From the NCBI RefSeq assembly GCF_025024155.1, contig NW_026251718.1, positions 186,001 to 250,000 on the forward strand: a stretch of DNA of 64,000 nt, read 5' to 3'. This document shows, piece after piece, positions 1-10,099 of this stretch. Within the stretch, counting starts at the first letter, position 1. Every line of letters starts with the position of its first letter. Below the pieces are notes generated by a model. That model searched no databases, was not told the DNA's origin, and saw nothing but the letters and a program-made list of their open reading frames with translations. Source of the DNA: Gamsiella multidivaricata (lineage: Eukaryota; Mortierellomycota; Mortierellomycetes; Mortierellales; Mortierellaceae). Both the position numbers and the translations under genes were made by a program.

Positions 1-1327
1 CTCCTTCGCACGAGCATTGGCACCTAACTTGGCATCGTTGTAGAGACGCTCCAGCAACTCTTCGCCTCCTACATTGGAGCCAAAGAAACCAAAGACAAAC
101 ATATGCATTAGAGATTAGGGATACGATATAAAACGTGATAGACATCAATAATCTCCAGAGTTGTCCCCAGAAATATGGCGAACATACCCTTCAGTTGAAC
201 GTATTCTCCAATGAGGTCTGCAGCCTGGGGGTCCAATCCCTTCTCTTCTGTCATTTCCTTGCGAACGTCAGCCCAAGGCAACTTGTCCAGCTTGTCGACG
301 GCAGAAGAGATGGTACGGATTTTGTCCTCGGGAACCCCGCAGACTTCGAAGATGCCATCCAAAATTTTGCGATGGTTCATCTTAATCGTGAAGTCTCCCA
401 AGTCCAAAGCGGTCAAACATTCGGTTAAGATCCTCAAACATTCGCTGTCGGGGATCATAGGGTCATACGTGCCGGCGATGTCAAAATCCTGAGAGATCAG
501 CGTATGAATGCAGTGGCAAGAACAACATAGCGGTTAGAGAGAAAAACGACTTCAGTACGAGTCATTGACAAAGTACCAGCGGAAAAGACTTACGCATTGA
601 TAAAACTCTCTCATGCGGCCCTTGGTCATGGCAGGCTGATCACGGCGGTAGACTTTGGCGATGTGGTAGCGCTTGACGTTCTGGTACTCCTTACCATTCA
701 TGGCAAGGAAACGCGCAAAGGGTACGGTCAAGTCATAGCGAAGGGAACATTTCTCGCCTCCTTGGTCCTCGAGATCGTAAATCAATTTGCTGTCCTCGCC
801 ATACTTTCCAGAAAGGATTTCCTTAAGCTCAAAAACCGGAGTGTCAATGGTGATCCCACCGTGCTTCTTGAACACTTGGACGATGGTCGAAAAGATCTTC
901 TCGCGTACAGCCATCTCCTGGGGCGTGTAATCCTTGGTACCCTATAATAAAAAAATGCACGCCAATACGAAGCAATTGATTAGATAAAATGACAAGCAAG
1001 GCTTATTAGTGTGGACATAAGGGTGAAGTATAGGGATGCCCGAAGAAACCAAAGGCGATATCAAATGGCGAGTGCAGTTAATATAAGCAATACCTTTGCG
1101 TTCTTGAGCGTGAAGGCGCTCTTGCCCTTCTTATCCTCAGACTTTGATGTGGAGGCCGAGGCTGGGGTGGTGGTGGCGGCTTCCTTGGGAACAAGAGCCT
1201 CGCGCTCGGCCTTGAGAGTCTTCAACGCAGCAACCTCCTCGGCGATTTTAGTCTTGTCGGCATTAGAGGACTTCAAGGATCGGACGAGATCGCCCTGTTG
1301 GGCGATGCGTTTGTCGAGGGCTTCCAT
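1..1327 (-). CDS. Histidyl-tRNA synthetase, cytosolic/mitochondrial type (3' part beyond window)
   Basis: Class II aminoacyl-tRNA synthetase charging tRNA-His. Exons on the minus strand: 1327-1094, 941-594, 488-188 and 68-1; the gene continues past the left edge. The first exon encodes an N-terminal WHEP-like helical hairpin ([20 protein letters not shown], then a Lys/Ala-rich helix), as in many eukaryotic HisRS. Exon 2 holds the catalytic core start ([10 protein letters not shown], then the [10 protein letters not shown] and [11 protein letters not shown] segments of motifs 1-2) and the REFYQC segment. Exon 3 carries [18 protein letters not shown] and a helical insertion ([16 protein letters not shown]). 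All introns are GT-AG and all phases fit. The remaining catalytic motif 3 and anticodon-binding domain are outside the window. Identification is by strong family resemblance. Confidence 0.93.
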
Positions 1328-1509
1328 TCTGGGTGATGTTGCGGGACAAAAGAGTGATTGATTCGTTGATTGCTATGGGTGTGCCTGGTTTTGTGCAAGA
1401 ACATTTATGATAGGGTGTTGGATCAAACATCGTGGCTTGTTTATTCGATGATTCAGTTCCAGCCTCCAGGCGCAGGCGATAAACGTGTCATGGTGAGTCG
1501 CTCTCCAGA

Positions 1510-3433
1510 CTATTGAGCCTGCGGCCGACTGTCTTGGTCTTCTGTGCCCGAAATGAGTCGTTTGCGATCAGAGTAATATTCAAGGTGATCCGCCGCCTTC
1601 AGTAATGTAGATTCTTTTGCTCCAGAGTAGGCAGCGAGCAGCTATCAATATAAAAAGATTAATGATTAGTACAGTTAGAGGCGTTTAGATAAGGACGGGC
1701 AGGAGACAAAGTCATAACATCGGCATCTGCACCTACAGACAAAAACTCCCGACGTGAGGTCTCGTAGTCCAAAAGGTTCAAGTAGCGGTCCAGTTGTTGC
1801 TCCAGATCCTCCAGATGGCCAGGATACCGCACCACGTACTGCGCTGCATATGCCAGTTTTTCGCGATCTGATCGAGCCTTCTTCATGAACTTAAAGAGAT
1901 CCACGGGCTTAATGCCATTGAGCGGCCTCAAGTGCCCCTCCGAGGTTGTAGCCGAGTCATCCGGTGGGAAAGGCGAAGTATCATCCAACCGTGAGATGTC
2001 GGGTTTGGCCCACGCCGCTGGTTTAATCGAGATGGGGTATGTCCTCTCCGGTAGTGGACTCAATGCATTAAGCAATTTGCCCTACAGAATGACGATTTTA
2101 TCAACGGAAAGATAGGATTAAGGATTTGTTAGTGGGTCTGTTCCTTGTCGATTCTATATGCGATATCGAACAGCATCTTTGCAGTTGATGACGCCCTTAG
2201 CTTTCAGAAATAAGCAGGGCTACGGCCAGCAGTTTCCGCCATCCATCATACCTTTCTCCTCCGAAGTCGAAGCCAGCGCCGCCTCCGAGCAAATGATCTA
2301 AACGCCTCGTTGTTGCCATGCCATGGCGACCCATGAAATGTCATAGCATATTCCCATCCATCCTCGTCTACGTCTCCTGTCATATCGACTAGCCAGCTCT
2401 TGTGGACCCATTCCCAGCTTGGATCTGGTACAACATAGTCCGTAGTATCCATAGGCGATGTCTTAAAAGTAGAGTCCGTCCACTCGTCCGGATCGATTGG
2501 TAAAAGTGATTTCGAGCTGAACTTGGGTGTTCCCAAAATGAAAGCCCCCCGCTGATGCTGGTACAAAAATTCGTACACGAAGTCGCCCTCGGGTTCCGGA
2601 TCCTTGGAACACTGGAAAAATCGTCGGTCTCCTGGTACCGATTGTGCGTCGACGAGTTTAGGTGGCTCGATCTCAATCAACATAGCGTCCTTCTTTGAGC
2701 TCTTATCCTTCCGTTTTGCCTTGTAAGGGGTGCTGGATGTATTTTCAATAGCCGATTCCGCATTTCCTGCGCTGGTCATACTCGCGGCTGAGGAGCATTG
2801 ATCGAGGGCAGGACTGGATGTGTTTTGACGTAGTAATGAAGGTTGAGCGTCTTGGTCGCCATATAGGACTTCTGCTTCGAGCTGACTTTCAGAGGACTGG
2901 TTCGAGGTGGACTCGTCTTGACGGAGAGTGCGAGTGACATTTCGACAGGCAAGGTGGATTTTGGACAGAGGTTGCCATTTCTGCCTGATCTTCTCGTTTG
3001 CTCTCTCATCTTCCTTGAGGGCCTCGTCCTCAGTCAATTGCCGTATAGCATGGATGAGCTCCCCCACGGGTATCTCGGAGCTTTGGCTATTGCTCTCTGT
3101 TTGAGTGGAAGAGGCCAATTTGTCGCCATCTTTTGACGTTCCTTCCTGGCCTCGTGAAAGGAGGCCTTCGGCAGGAGGCGATGTTTTTGGTCGCGACACC
3201 TCAGGTTCCAGAGTCGGTGTTATATTAGCTCCTGATATGCTTGTTGAGACGGTGGTGGTGGTGGTGCCGGTAGTAGTGGTGGTGCCGGTGGTGGTGGTGG
3301 TGGTACCAATGGTGGCCATTGCGCTGTTAGGTGCCCTAATGGCTTTGATGGTTGTCCTGGTAGGTGTTGTTGGCGATGATGGAGGGAAGTGTTTGCATGG
3401 GCCAAAGGCCTGCCTTGGAACGGTGCATAGCAA
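1510..3433 (-). CDS. DysF (peroxin/ferlin) domain protein
   Basis: Predicted protein of 558 residues from exons 3433-2252, 2081-1719 and 1641-1510, all in phase. Residues 40-65 are almost pure Thr/Gly, encoded by a degenerate GGTGGT-type repeat, and residues up to about 240 are low-complexity and Ser/Glu-rich. The conserved part, roughly 265-394, has the Trp-rich DysF signature: FFQCSKDPEPEGDFVYEFLYQ, DEWTDSTF, WEWVHKSWLVDM, DEDGWEYAMTF, then a basic FARRRRWLRLRRR motif. DysF domains occur in fungal Pex30/Pex31-type peroxins, Spo73 and TECPR1. The C-terminal exons add a helical segment (LFKFMKKARSDREKLAYAAQ). No transmembrane helix is visible, which argues against a classical Pex30. The start is the first Met of a long open frame; a downstream Met (MATIG) is possible. 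Exact function is not assigned. Confidence 0.75.
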
Positions 3434-3678
3434 TAATGAGTATTGCTAGAATTACACCTGCTCCCGCACGAGAGATGAACTCTGAAAGATTGCGAATTTA
3501 TGCGTAGATATATAACCTAACGTGACCAGCATTGACTTCGTTTATTTCTTTCATCACGCGCGCGTTGAGTCCTTCATAGAAGCGACGGGCAGACTGAAAG
3601 TAAGTCAGTGCGCACTTTCGAGTTTTGTCGTTATGAGCCAGCCTTCCAAAGTCTATCTACATGGTTTTCAGTTCCCCT

Positions 3679-4513
3679 TCACACTTTTCCATCTGTCGAG
3701 CCATTTTCTCCTGCTACTGCTTCTTTTTTCCCTCCTCTTCCTCGGCTCTCGGTGCCTTCAATTGTTAAAGTCCTGTACCGATACATGCATTTACGGATAT
3801 TCTCATATGTAATACGAGGGCCTAGAGGTGCAGTTCCATTGCTGGATTCCAGCTAAAGTTCGAAGGTGTTAGCTGAATAGAGTACAAACTTGCGCCTGAC
3901 AATAAAAAAAAAAAAAAAAAGGTAACCGTACTCGCGCGAGCTGTTCAGCGGAAGGTGTAAGCTTCTTCTTGATGGAGTGCCAATCTTCACCCTCTTTGAC
4001 CATTTTCTTGGCCCAGTTGCGCTCATTCGGGCCCGGAGGATATGTCGCTAGGGTGGATAGGTTTGTCGCGTGCGAGTGCTCCCAGTAGTACTCTATTCGC
4101 ACCCTATCTTCGGCACGCAACTTCCGGATTCTAATACAAGCAAGGCAACCTTGAGGCACTGAGTTGCGAGCAATTGATAGCGTTTTTTCACATCCTGAGT
4201 GTCTACACGCGTATTTGATCGACCAGTCGTAAAGAGGTGGGCGGCCAGTCGCATTGGTGCGAGCTACAGGCAGAGACCCATCTAAGGGCGGGTCTTTACT
4301 GTAAAACGTGCGAGAGTGCTTCTCGGAAATATAAATCCACTGATATGCTAGGCGCTCCTGCTCCCAGAACGATCGAAAAGTTTCGGGAGTGTAAAAGTCC
4401 TTGCAAAAAGGTAGGGGGAGGCCATGTTCCGCGAAGTCGTATGGAGTGGCAGAGGTAAATGGGTCGAAATTGGGGCAGAAATGAGTGATATCCCTGATTT
4501 TTAACGAGTCCAT
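3679..4513 (-). CDS. FAR1/MULE-type zinc-binding domain protein, possibly a transposase-derived remnant
   Basis: Two exons, 4513-3932 and 3852-3679, would give 251 residues. The intron contains an 18-nt T tract on the coding strand and ends TTTAG. The protein begins MDSLKIRDITHFCPNFDPF. It holds a Cys/His pattern typical of FAR1 and MULE-associated DNA-binding domains: YACRHSGC, then GCLACIRIRK, then EYYWEHSHATNL, followed by a helix with KKMVKEGEDWHSIKKKL. Exon 2 includes PRITYENIRKCMYRY, a segment that often follows this domain. No transposase catalytic core (DDE) follows, so this may be a truncated MULE-like element or a domesticated regulator. It lies head-to-head with the nuclease pseudogene, its start only 173 bp away. 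Without splicing, the frame would read through the T tract and stop near 3869. Confidence 0.55.
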
Positions 4514-4686
4514 GATAGCTGTTCAGGGTTCGAGAGCAAGAATGGTGATGGATGGATGGATCGGCACGGGTGAGACTGAAGAAAAATATAAAAAAATAAG
4601 CAGTCGCGCATGATGGAACGATATATTTTTTTCCCACACCCTTCCATTTTCACTCTTCATCCTATCTCCTTTCTCACAGCTTCACC

Positions 4687-7600
4687 ATGGGCATTAAAGA
4701 CCTGTAACCTTTTCTGAAACGGGAAGGGTACGAGGCCACTGCGCGCCATCGGCAATCCGACATCTCCAATCCAATTCTCGACCGCCCACGGGTTCGAGTA
4801 GACGTCCTTGGAACAGTTTTCCTTACTGTCCAATATGCCTATACATCCTACGCTGTGGACATTGCGCGCCCGATCGTCGAGAGGGAGCTGAAGAAGCTGG
4901 TAACCTCTACCAATTCTGTTCATTATTTGGACGGTGGTCTTTCTCAAAAAAAAAAAGGAACTCACTAACCTTCGGCGACAAGTAATCGGCGACAAAGCAT
5001 TGGCATTGGCTCAACAAGGAGTCACTCAGTTGAAGGGTCGCGTAGCGCAGGGACTACGTGTGCGAAAGCAACATTTTCTTACCGTACAAAGGAATCTGAG
5101 GAAGGCCTTTTATTGGATGTCAGCGGCACGACAAGCATCTGCAAGCTACCTCCAGCTTCAGGGATAGACCGTAAAGGAGTGCCAGGCTGAGGAGGATATT
5201 GCATGCCGGGTGACGTCGCCATATAGTGAGACGGCGAAATGATTGTCTAAGAAGGGATCTCGACAGTGTGGCGACCGATCTCGAGAGGGCTGATCTTTGT
5301 ATACGACGTTCCAGGCATCCTAGCAGCACTAAGCATCAACAGGACTCAACTCACAATCCTGAATGTGGTCTCCAAGAACGACTACAGTGTCAACATCCCC
5401 ATGCTGGGTTGTGTCAGCAATTTTAGCATAATTAAGGTCTTGGATGGAGAAGGTAATATTCATTTAAACGAATGACCGTTCTTTGTGTGAGCTTGTTTTA
5501 ATGCAATGTTCTTTTATTTTCCTTGTAGAAGCCGCATCAATGATAGCGCAGTATTTGTTTCACCGTTTGGTCGTCCGCAAGAATTTAAGTAACGAAAAGT
5601 CCGCTACATCGCCTAAAGTGTTCTTCAGTTGCACACAGACACTTGTGTCATCAGTCCAGACCTTCACGGCTCCCGAGTACCACGAGCTTCGCTCAGACTT
5701 CAATCGCATCAAGGAACAACGCATCATGGATCAAGCAGCGTTGCGAGATGTGCGTCAAGCAGAGAGAAGGTACAAAGCGCTGTTACTTACCTTGTCGAAT
5801 GTTGCTTACATTCTGCTGCCGCTTGTCTGAATTCAGCCAAGTTATTAACCCTGGTTTACTCATCATGGAATCACGATAGCAAGTTACCTGGAAGCTCGAT
5901 TCAGCATCACAAACCCTGGCAGACATTTAATCGCTACCGCTCGGTCGATCCCTCTACTCCGCAGAACAAAGAGGCAGTGACAGTCGAAGACACGGAGATG
6001 ACAGCAGCGCAACCCAGCTCGTCTCAAAAAGAGACCCCTAAATACCGGTCACGATATTCCGTCAAAGTGCGCACTCGAAAAATAGAGCACGAGCCGCCAG
6101 AGAGTATGAAGCAGTACGCATGGAAGCCTTGGAAGAAGCCGCCGGAGAGCCCATCTGGTCACAATACCGATACTTCTCAACAGAAGAATACGAACAAGAA
6201 CAGCAGCAACAAATGTAACGAAAAGAAGGACAACTACAACGGAAACAAGGACAGACACAAGGGCAAACCAGTCAAGCCAGTAGTGGACATGGGCATGGAC
6301 AGGAAAGAACTTAGAGAGCTCTGGCATGGGAACATTTCACAGTAACCCTCGATACTGGGACCTTATCTGCCAATGTCGACAGAGCCATGATCAACCGGCC
6401 AGATTTAGCGTCCGAGGTGATCAGGTGTTTGCAGGAACCCGTGTACCTCGTAGCCAACATCAAACGATCATGTCAACAGCTCCTCGGTCAATTCATTGAA
6501 CGCGTTGCAACGCGAGGCGACTGCATGGTATCAGACAAAGAGTTATTGGACTGTATTTGCCCCCATATCTCGACAAATGGCGTGGGCGGCGGCGGTAACG
6601 GCGATGACAATCACGATGACGAAGACAAATCAACAAATATGGACGATTTGGATGACAAGAGCGGCGATGCTTGGCTTGGCTTCCTTTCTATGTTGTTGCG
6701 ATATCTCTACTCTGGCTCCTTCTCTCCTACTACGGCGACCGGTGGGCGCATGCAAAGGTTCACCACTTGATTACAGGACCTAGGCTTGATGGACAAAAAG
6801 GACGGAGTAGCAATAAAGCCGATTATGCCATACCCAGCGGGGTCCTTGCTGCGATCTGCAGTTTCGAAAAGGGAGTAATGAACTCCATGAAAAGGTAATG
6901 AACCGACTTTTGATGTTGTTGCTACTCCCGCGAGTTTAACACCAGGGCACTTCAAAAGAATACGAAGCTTACAGCGCCAAACAATCCATATACTGTAGCT
7001 CAAGGTCAAGAGGAGAGAGCCCTTGTCAGATGGGCGCAGCATCAGGGTTAATAGCGGCGAATCCGCGGTCGAGAATTTTGTTCGCTTGAACCAGATCGAC
7101 AAGAACCGCCGCAGGCCCATTCCTATTACGCCTGCCAGTCAGTCGTTCTTTTGGAAGAGCGATGCGCTGCAGAAAAAAATCAAGGAAGAAGACTATGTGC
7201 TTGCGGATGTACAGAATTGACTGTCCGATAAAGCAGGGGATTCCTCGTCACAATGCTAACCACAGATATCGGGCGGGATGGACAGGACAGGCCCAAGCGG
7301 AATAAGCCAGGAGCCAGTAAATCATACAGGAATACAGCAACTACAATGTCCGTGGAGGAGATATGGCAGCATCTAGCACTCATTCGACAAAGCAACTTCG
7401 ATCCTGGGACGTGCGAAAGAAATAGTCGTATCCTACGCGGGTCTCTCCGAACTGATGGGTTTCGTCTTCAGATCCTCGCCTTCAAGTTAAAGGAACTCCA
7501 GGCGGCTTGATACACACGACTCCCAGAGGATGTGCTGCCGCCTTGAATTACATCCACCATTGCCGGAACGGACTACTACTTGACTGAAGTTCCAAACGTT

Positions 7601-8795
7601 GTTAAGACTCGGCAGGATGCTGCAGCTCTTTGGGGATGCAGGCCAGAGGAAATCAAAGTCCTTGGTCTCAATCTTGGTCAAGCATGCGTAGCCAGAGCAA
7701 GTGCGTCGTTGCCTGAGGAACCCAAGGAGGCGGAACTCAAGAAGGCCCAGTGAGGTCAGGATGGCGGTATCGCAGCGAAAGAACCCTGCAATGACACTAA
7801 ACCAACTTCCAATCCCGCCACTTATTATAATCTGGCTGCGAAGCGGAAGGCTGTTTACCAACCAATCTTCAATTACCGACGCTGGCTGGGAGAGTGCAAA
7901 CGAATGGTTCTTCCTGGCGCAATAGAATCCATCAGCGACATCGAGAGTAGGCTGCCACCTCTTTGCGGCGACGATGCCAATTTCGCGAAATATGTGACGG
8001 AGCTTGGGAACGCAAAGATGCAGTTGGACAGCTTTTACAACCACAGTACGGCTGTTAAAAAGCACCAGTGGGGTGCCAGGAAGGCTCGGAAAGCAGAGTA
8101 CGCGATTATTACGAACCGTCTGCTCAAGATGGTCGGGGGTGTAACTGGCAGACAGAGGGATGAAGCGAACAAGGTTGTGGTTGGGGTGAGCCATGAACAG
8201 TTTTCAACAAAGTCTAGGCTCTCTTTGCATACATCCTTCCAGTCGTACTTTGTTCAAAAAGTAAGTGTACAGCACCACCAATGAGTAGGGGATTCGAGGG
8301 TACATTTTTATTATCAATGGTAGTAATGGATTGTCCTTGCTAGGCTCGCTCTCTTGGGTACATTGTCGTGGGAGTGAATGAATACTACACCTCCAAAAGT
8401 GTCCAACTTGCGAGCAGTTTATCGGAGAAGTGGAGATCCGAAGCTTGTACTGTACGACTTGCAAGATATACATGCACTGCGATGTGATGGCTGCTCATAA
8501 CATTTGCAATGTTGTCCGTGGGCACCTGCTCCATCACCGGCGACCGCTATATCTCCAGCCAATGAATGAAAACGGGGTGTACCCATGGGAGCAAGCTGCA
8601 AAGTCGCAGACAAATATTGGCATCAGCAGCGCCAGTAGCACCAGCACCAGCATCAACAGCGCTAGCGATTCGAGCACTAGTGACATGGCTTCTGGACAAC
8701 AAGGAACTCGAACGCGCAAGCGAGCAGCCTCTGTGGAGGGGCCTGCCACCCGCCGTGTGGTGGATTCTTCGGTGACGTCAATCGGTTGGATTTAG
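4687..8795 (+). pseudogene. Decayed composite nuclease: XPG/FEN-like N-terminal part and TnpB/Fanzor-like RuvC C-terminal part
   Basis: No intact frame spans this region, but recognisable coding segments follow one another in order on one strand. It opens MGIKDL at 4687, then TAA at 4705 precedes PFLKREGYEA. The XPG-N-like part has VRVDVLGTVF (Asp at 4801) and VHYLDG (Asp at 4930). An 11-A run at 4946-4956 shifts the frame into LRRQVIGDKALALAQ. TAG at 5165 replaces an expected Trp just before the XPG-I-like TVKECQAEEDIAC. The frame changes again near 5203, with stops at 5224, 5227 and 5248 before WRPISRGLIFVYDVPGI. Probable introns lie at 5453-5528 and from 5770. A charged linker follows (5923-6345), then helical segments with shifts near 6325 and 6770-7250. 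The C-terminal part has VLGLNLGQACV (7658-7690), a CPTC...CTTC zinc ribbon (8400-8462) and HCDVMAAHNI (8475-8504). A lost A near 8397 breaks the zinc ribbon frame. The tail is Ser-rich with a basic RTRKRAA motif. One gene is inferred; two adjacent dead genes are possible. Confidence 0.72.
7250..8795 (+). other. TnpB/Fanzor-like RuvC and zinc-ribbon segment of the pseudogene
   Basis: This is the domain-level annotation of the C-terminal half. Segments in order: LRGSLRTDGFRLQILAFKLK (7437-7496), a RuvC-I-like VLGLNLGQACV (7658-7690), a long helical stretch containing RKARKAEYAIITNRLL (about 8080-8130), NKVVVGVSHEQF (near 8168-8203, about where RuvC-II would fall), an intron with GTAAGT donor after FVQK at 8259 and TGCTAG acceptor at 8344, then GYIVVGVNEYYTSK, CPTC, CTTC and the RuvC-III-like DVMAAHNI. 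In TnpB and Fanzor nucleases the order RuvC-I, RuvC-II, C-x2-C...C-x2-C, D-x2-A-A/G-x-N-I is diagnostic. The first motif has Asn (AAT, 7670-7672) where the family has catalytic Asp. The frame is also broken, so this copy should be inactive. Confidence 0.65.
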
Positions 8796-8998
8796 TGTTT
8801 TATACGTAGTTATTGTCTACATAATCTAATAACGAGCACTTTTTGGGCGTTGCGAGGAAGGTGCCACGAATGCTCATCATCACAATCCCGCCTCATCTCA
8901 CGCCCTGACAGCCAACCTTCACAGGACAAACAGTTGCACAATCCCATCGGAACCGATAACATCAGCAGCAACCCACATCATCCACCCCAGGGACAATC

Positions 8999-9749
8999 AT
9001 GGTCAATCTTACACTTTATACCGTCAAGGCTGTAGTGATGCTCGATAGCGAGGGCGGTCGCGTTCTTGCAAAGTACTTTGGCGCAGACTATACTTCGCCC
9101 AAAGACCAAAAGGCGTTCGAGAAGGGTCTTTATGATAAGACGAAGCGTGCACCTCATGGCGAAATCCTGCTCTTTGATAACCAGGTCGTCCTTTACCGAT
9201 TCCACGAGGATGTCTTCTTTTATATTGTCGGCATGCCCGAAGAGAACGAGGCTATGCTCTTGGTCATCTTGAATGCCTTCTCAGATGCAGTCTCGATGCT
9301 GTTGAGGTACGGATCACTATGTCTTCATTTTATGCAGTCAACGACAAAAAACAGTACATGGACGTACTGGCCCAATTGGACTGACCGAACGTTTTGAATC
9401 ATATCCGCTTTTCTATAGACATCAAATTTCAAAGCGTGTCATCCTGGAAAACTTGGATCTCGTCGTCTTGGCGTTGGATGAAACAATTGACGAAGGGTAA
9501 GCAGAAAGCTCTGTCATAGAGGCAAGCAGGGTTGCAGTAAACTCTCGACAACTGCTAACACGTTTTGTTACCATGGTGTCCTGTGTCTGCTGTGGCTATA
9601 GCATCGTTCTGGAGACGGATTCATCGGCTATTGTGGCTAGGGTGTCAAAACCAAGGGAGAACTTGTCGGATGTGCCATTGTCAGAGCAGACCTTGATTCA
9701 GGCCTACCAGACTGCCAAGGAGAAGTTTGGAACAGCACTGCTGAAATAG
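8999..9749 (+). CDS. RET3: Coatomer subunit zeta (COPI)
   Basis: Exons 8999-9306, 9419-9496 and 9602-9749 give 177 residues, a normal length for zeta-COP. It is the small, longin-fold subunit of the COPI coat that drives retrograde Golgi-to-ER transport, and it pairs with gamma-COP. The protein begins MVNLTLYTVKAVVMLDSEGG, followed by RVLAKYFGADYT, the adaptin-small-chain-like DNQVVLYRFHEDVFFYIVG, and the C-terminal LENLDLVVLALDETID and IVLETDSSAIVARVS segments. All introns are GT-AG and in phase. The stop is followed by AATAAA-like sequence near 9797. Family assignment is firm. Confidence 0.95.
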
Positions 9750-10099
9750 AGTGCGGGGTATTTGAAGATTGGCAGCGAGCGTTAAACACTGCGAGAAATA
9801 AAATAAAAAGCGCGTTCAAAGTTTTCAAACCACATAATCACGTGCATTGGGCCGATCGTTGGTTGCGTGCGCTCAAGGGTGCCAGCCTCTCAAAGCCGAT
9901 GTTGATGTCGATGAAGTTGTTTGATTGTCTCCTCCTCTACATCGCTTTCAGCTGCTATTTCACCTTTTCCAAGCGCCAGTCCTGAATCTTCTTGCACCGG
10001 CATCACCTACCTTCGCGCTCTCGAAAAATAAGAGACGTCACTAGCGCTGCTCCTCTATCACAAACACACCACTCCTCCTAAATTCCCTTTACGTTCACC
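9750..10099. other. Intergenic between RET3 and VMA16
   Basis: About 350 bp without a gene. It contains an A-rich poly(A)-signal-like stretch near 9797-9812 (AAATAAAATAAAA) belonging to the upstream gene, and a CT-rich leader just before the next ATG (10050-10099). Nothing else is recognised. Confidence 0.5.

Noticed and set aside
1011..1361. Plus-strand 116-residue frame
   Set aside because: It is antisense to the WHEP exon of HisRS and its first intron; no independent support.
3869..3931. Read-through of the T18 tract as a coding poly-Phe end of the FAR1-like protein
   Set aside because: A GT donor at 3931 and TTTAG acceptor at 3853 give a normal intron and add a segment (PRITYENIRK) that looks conserved.
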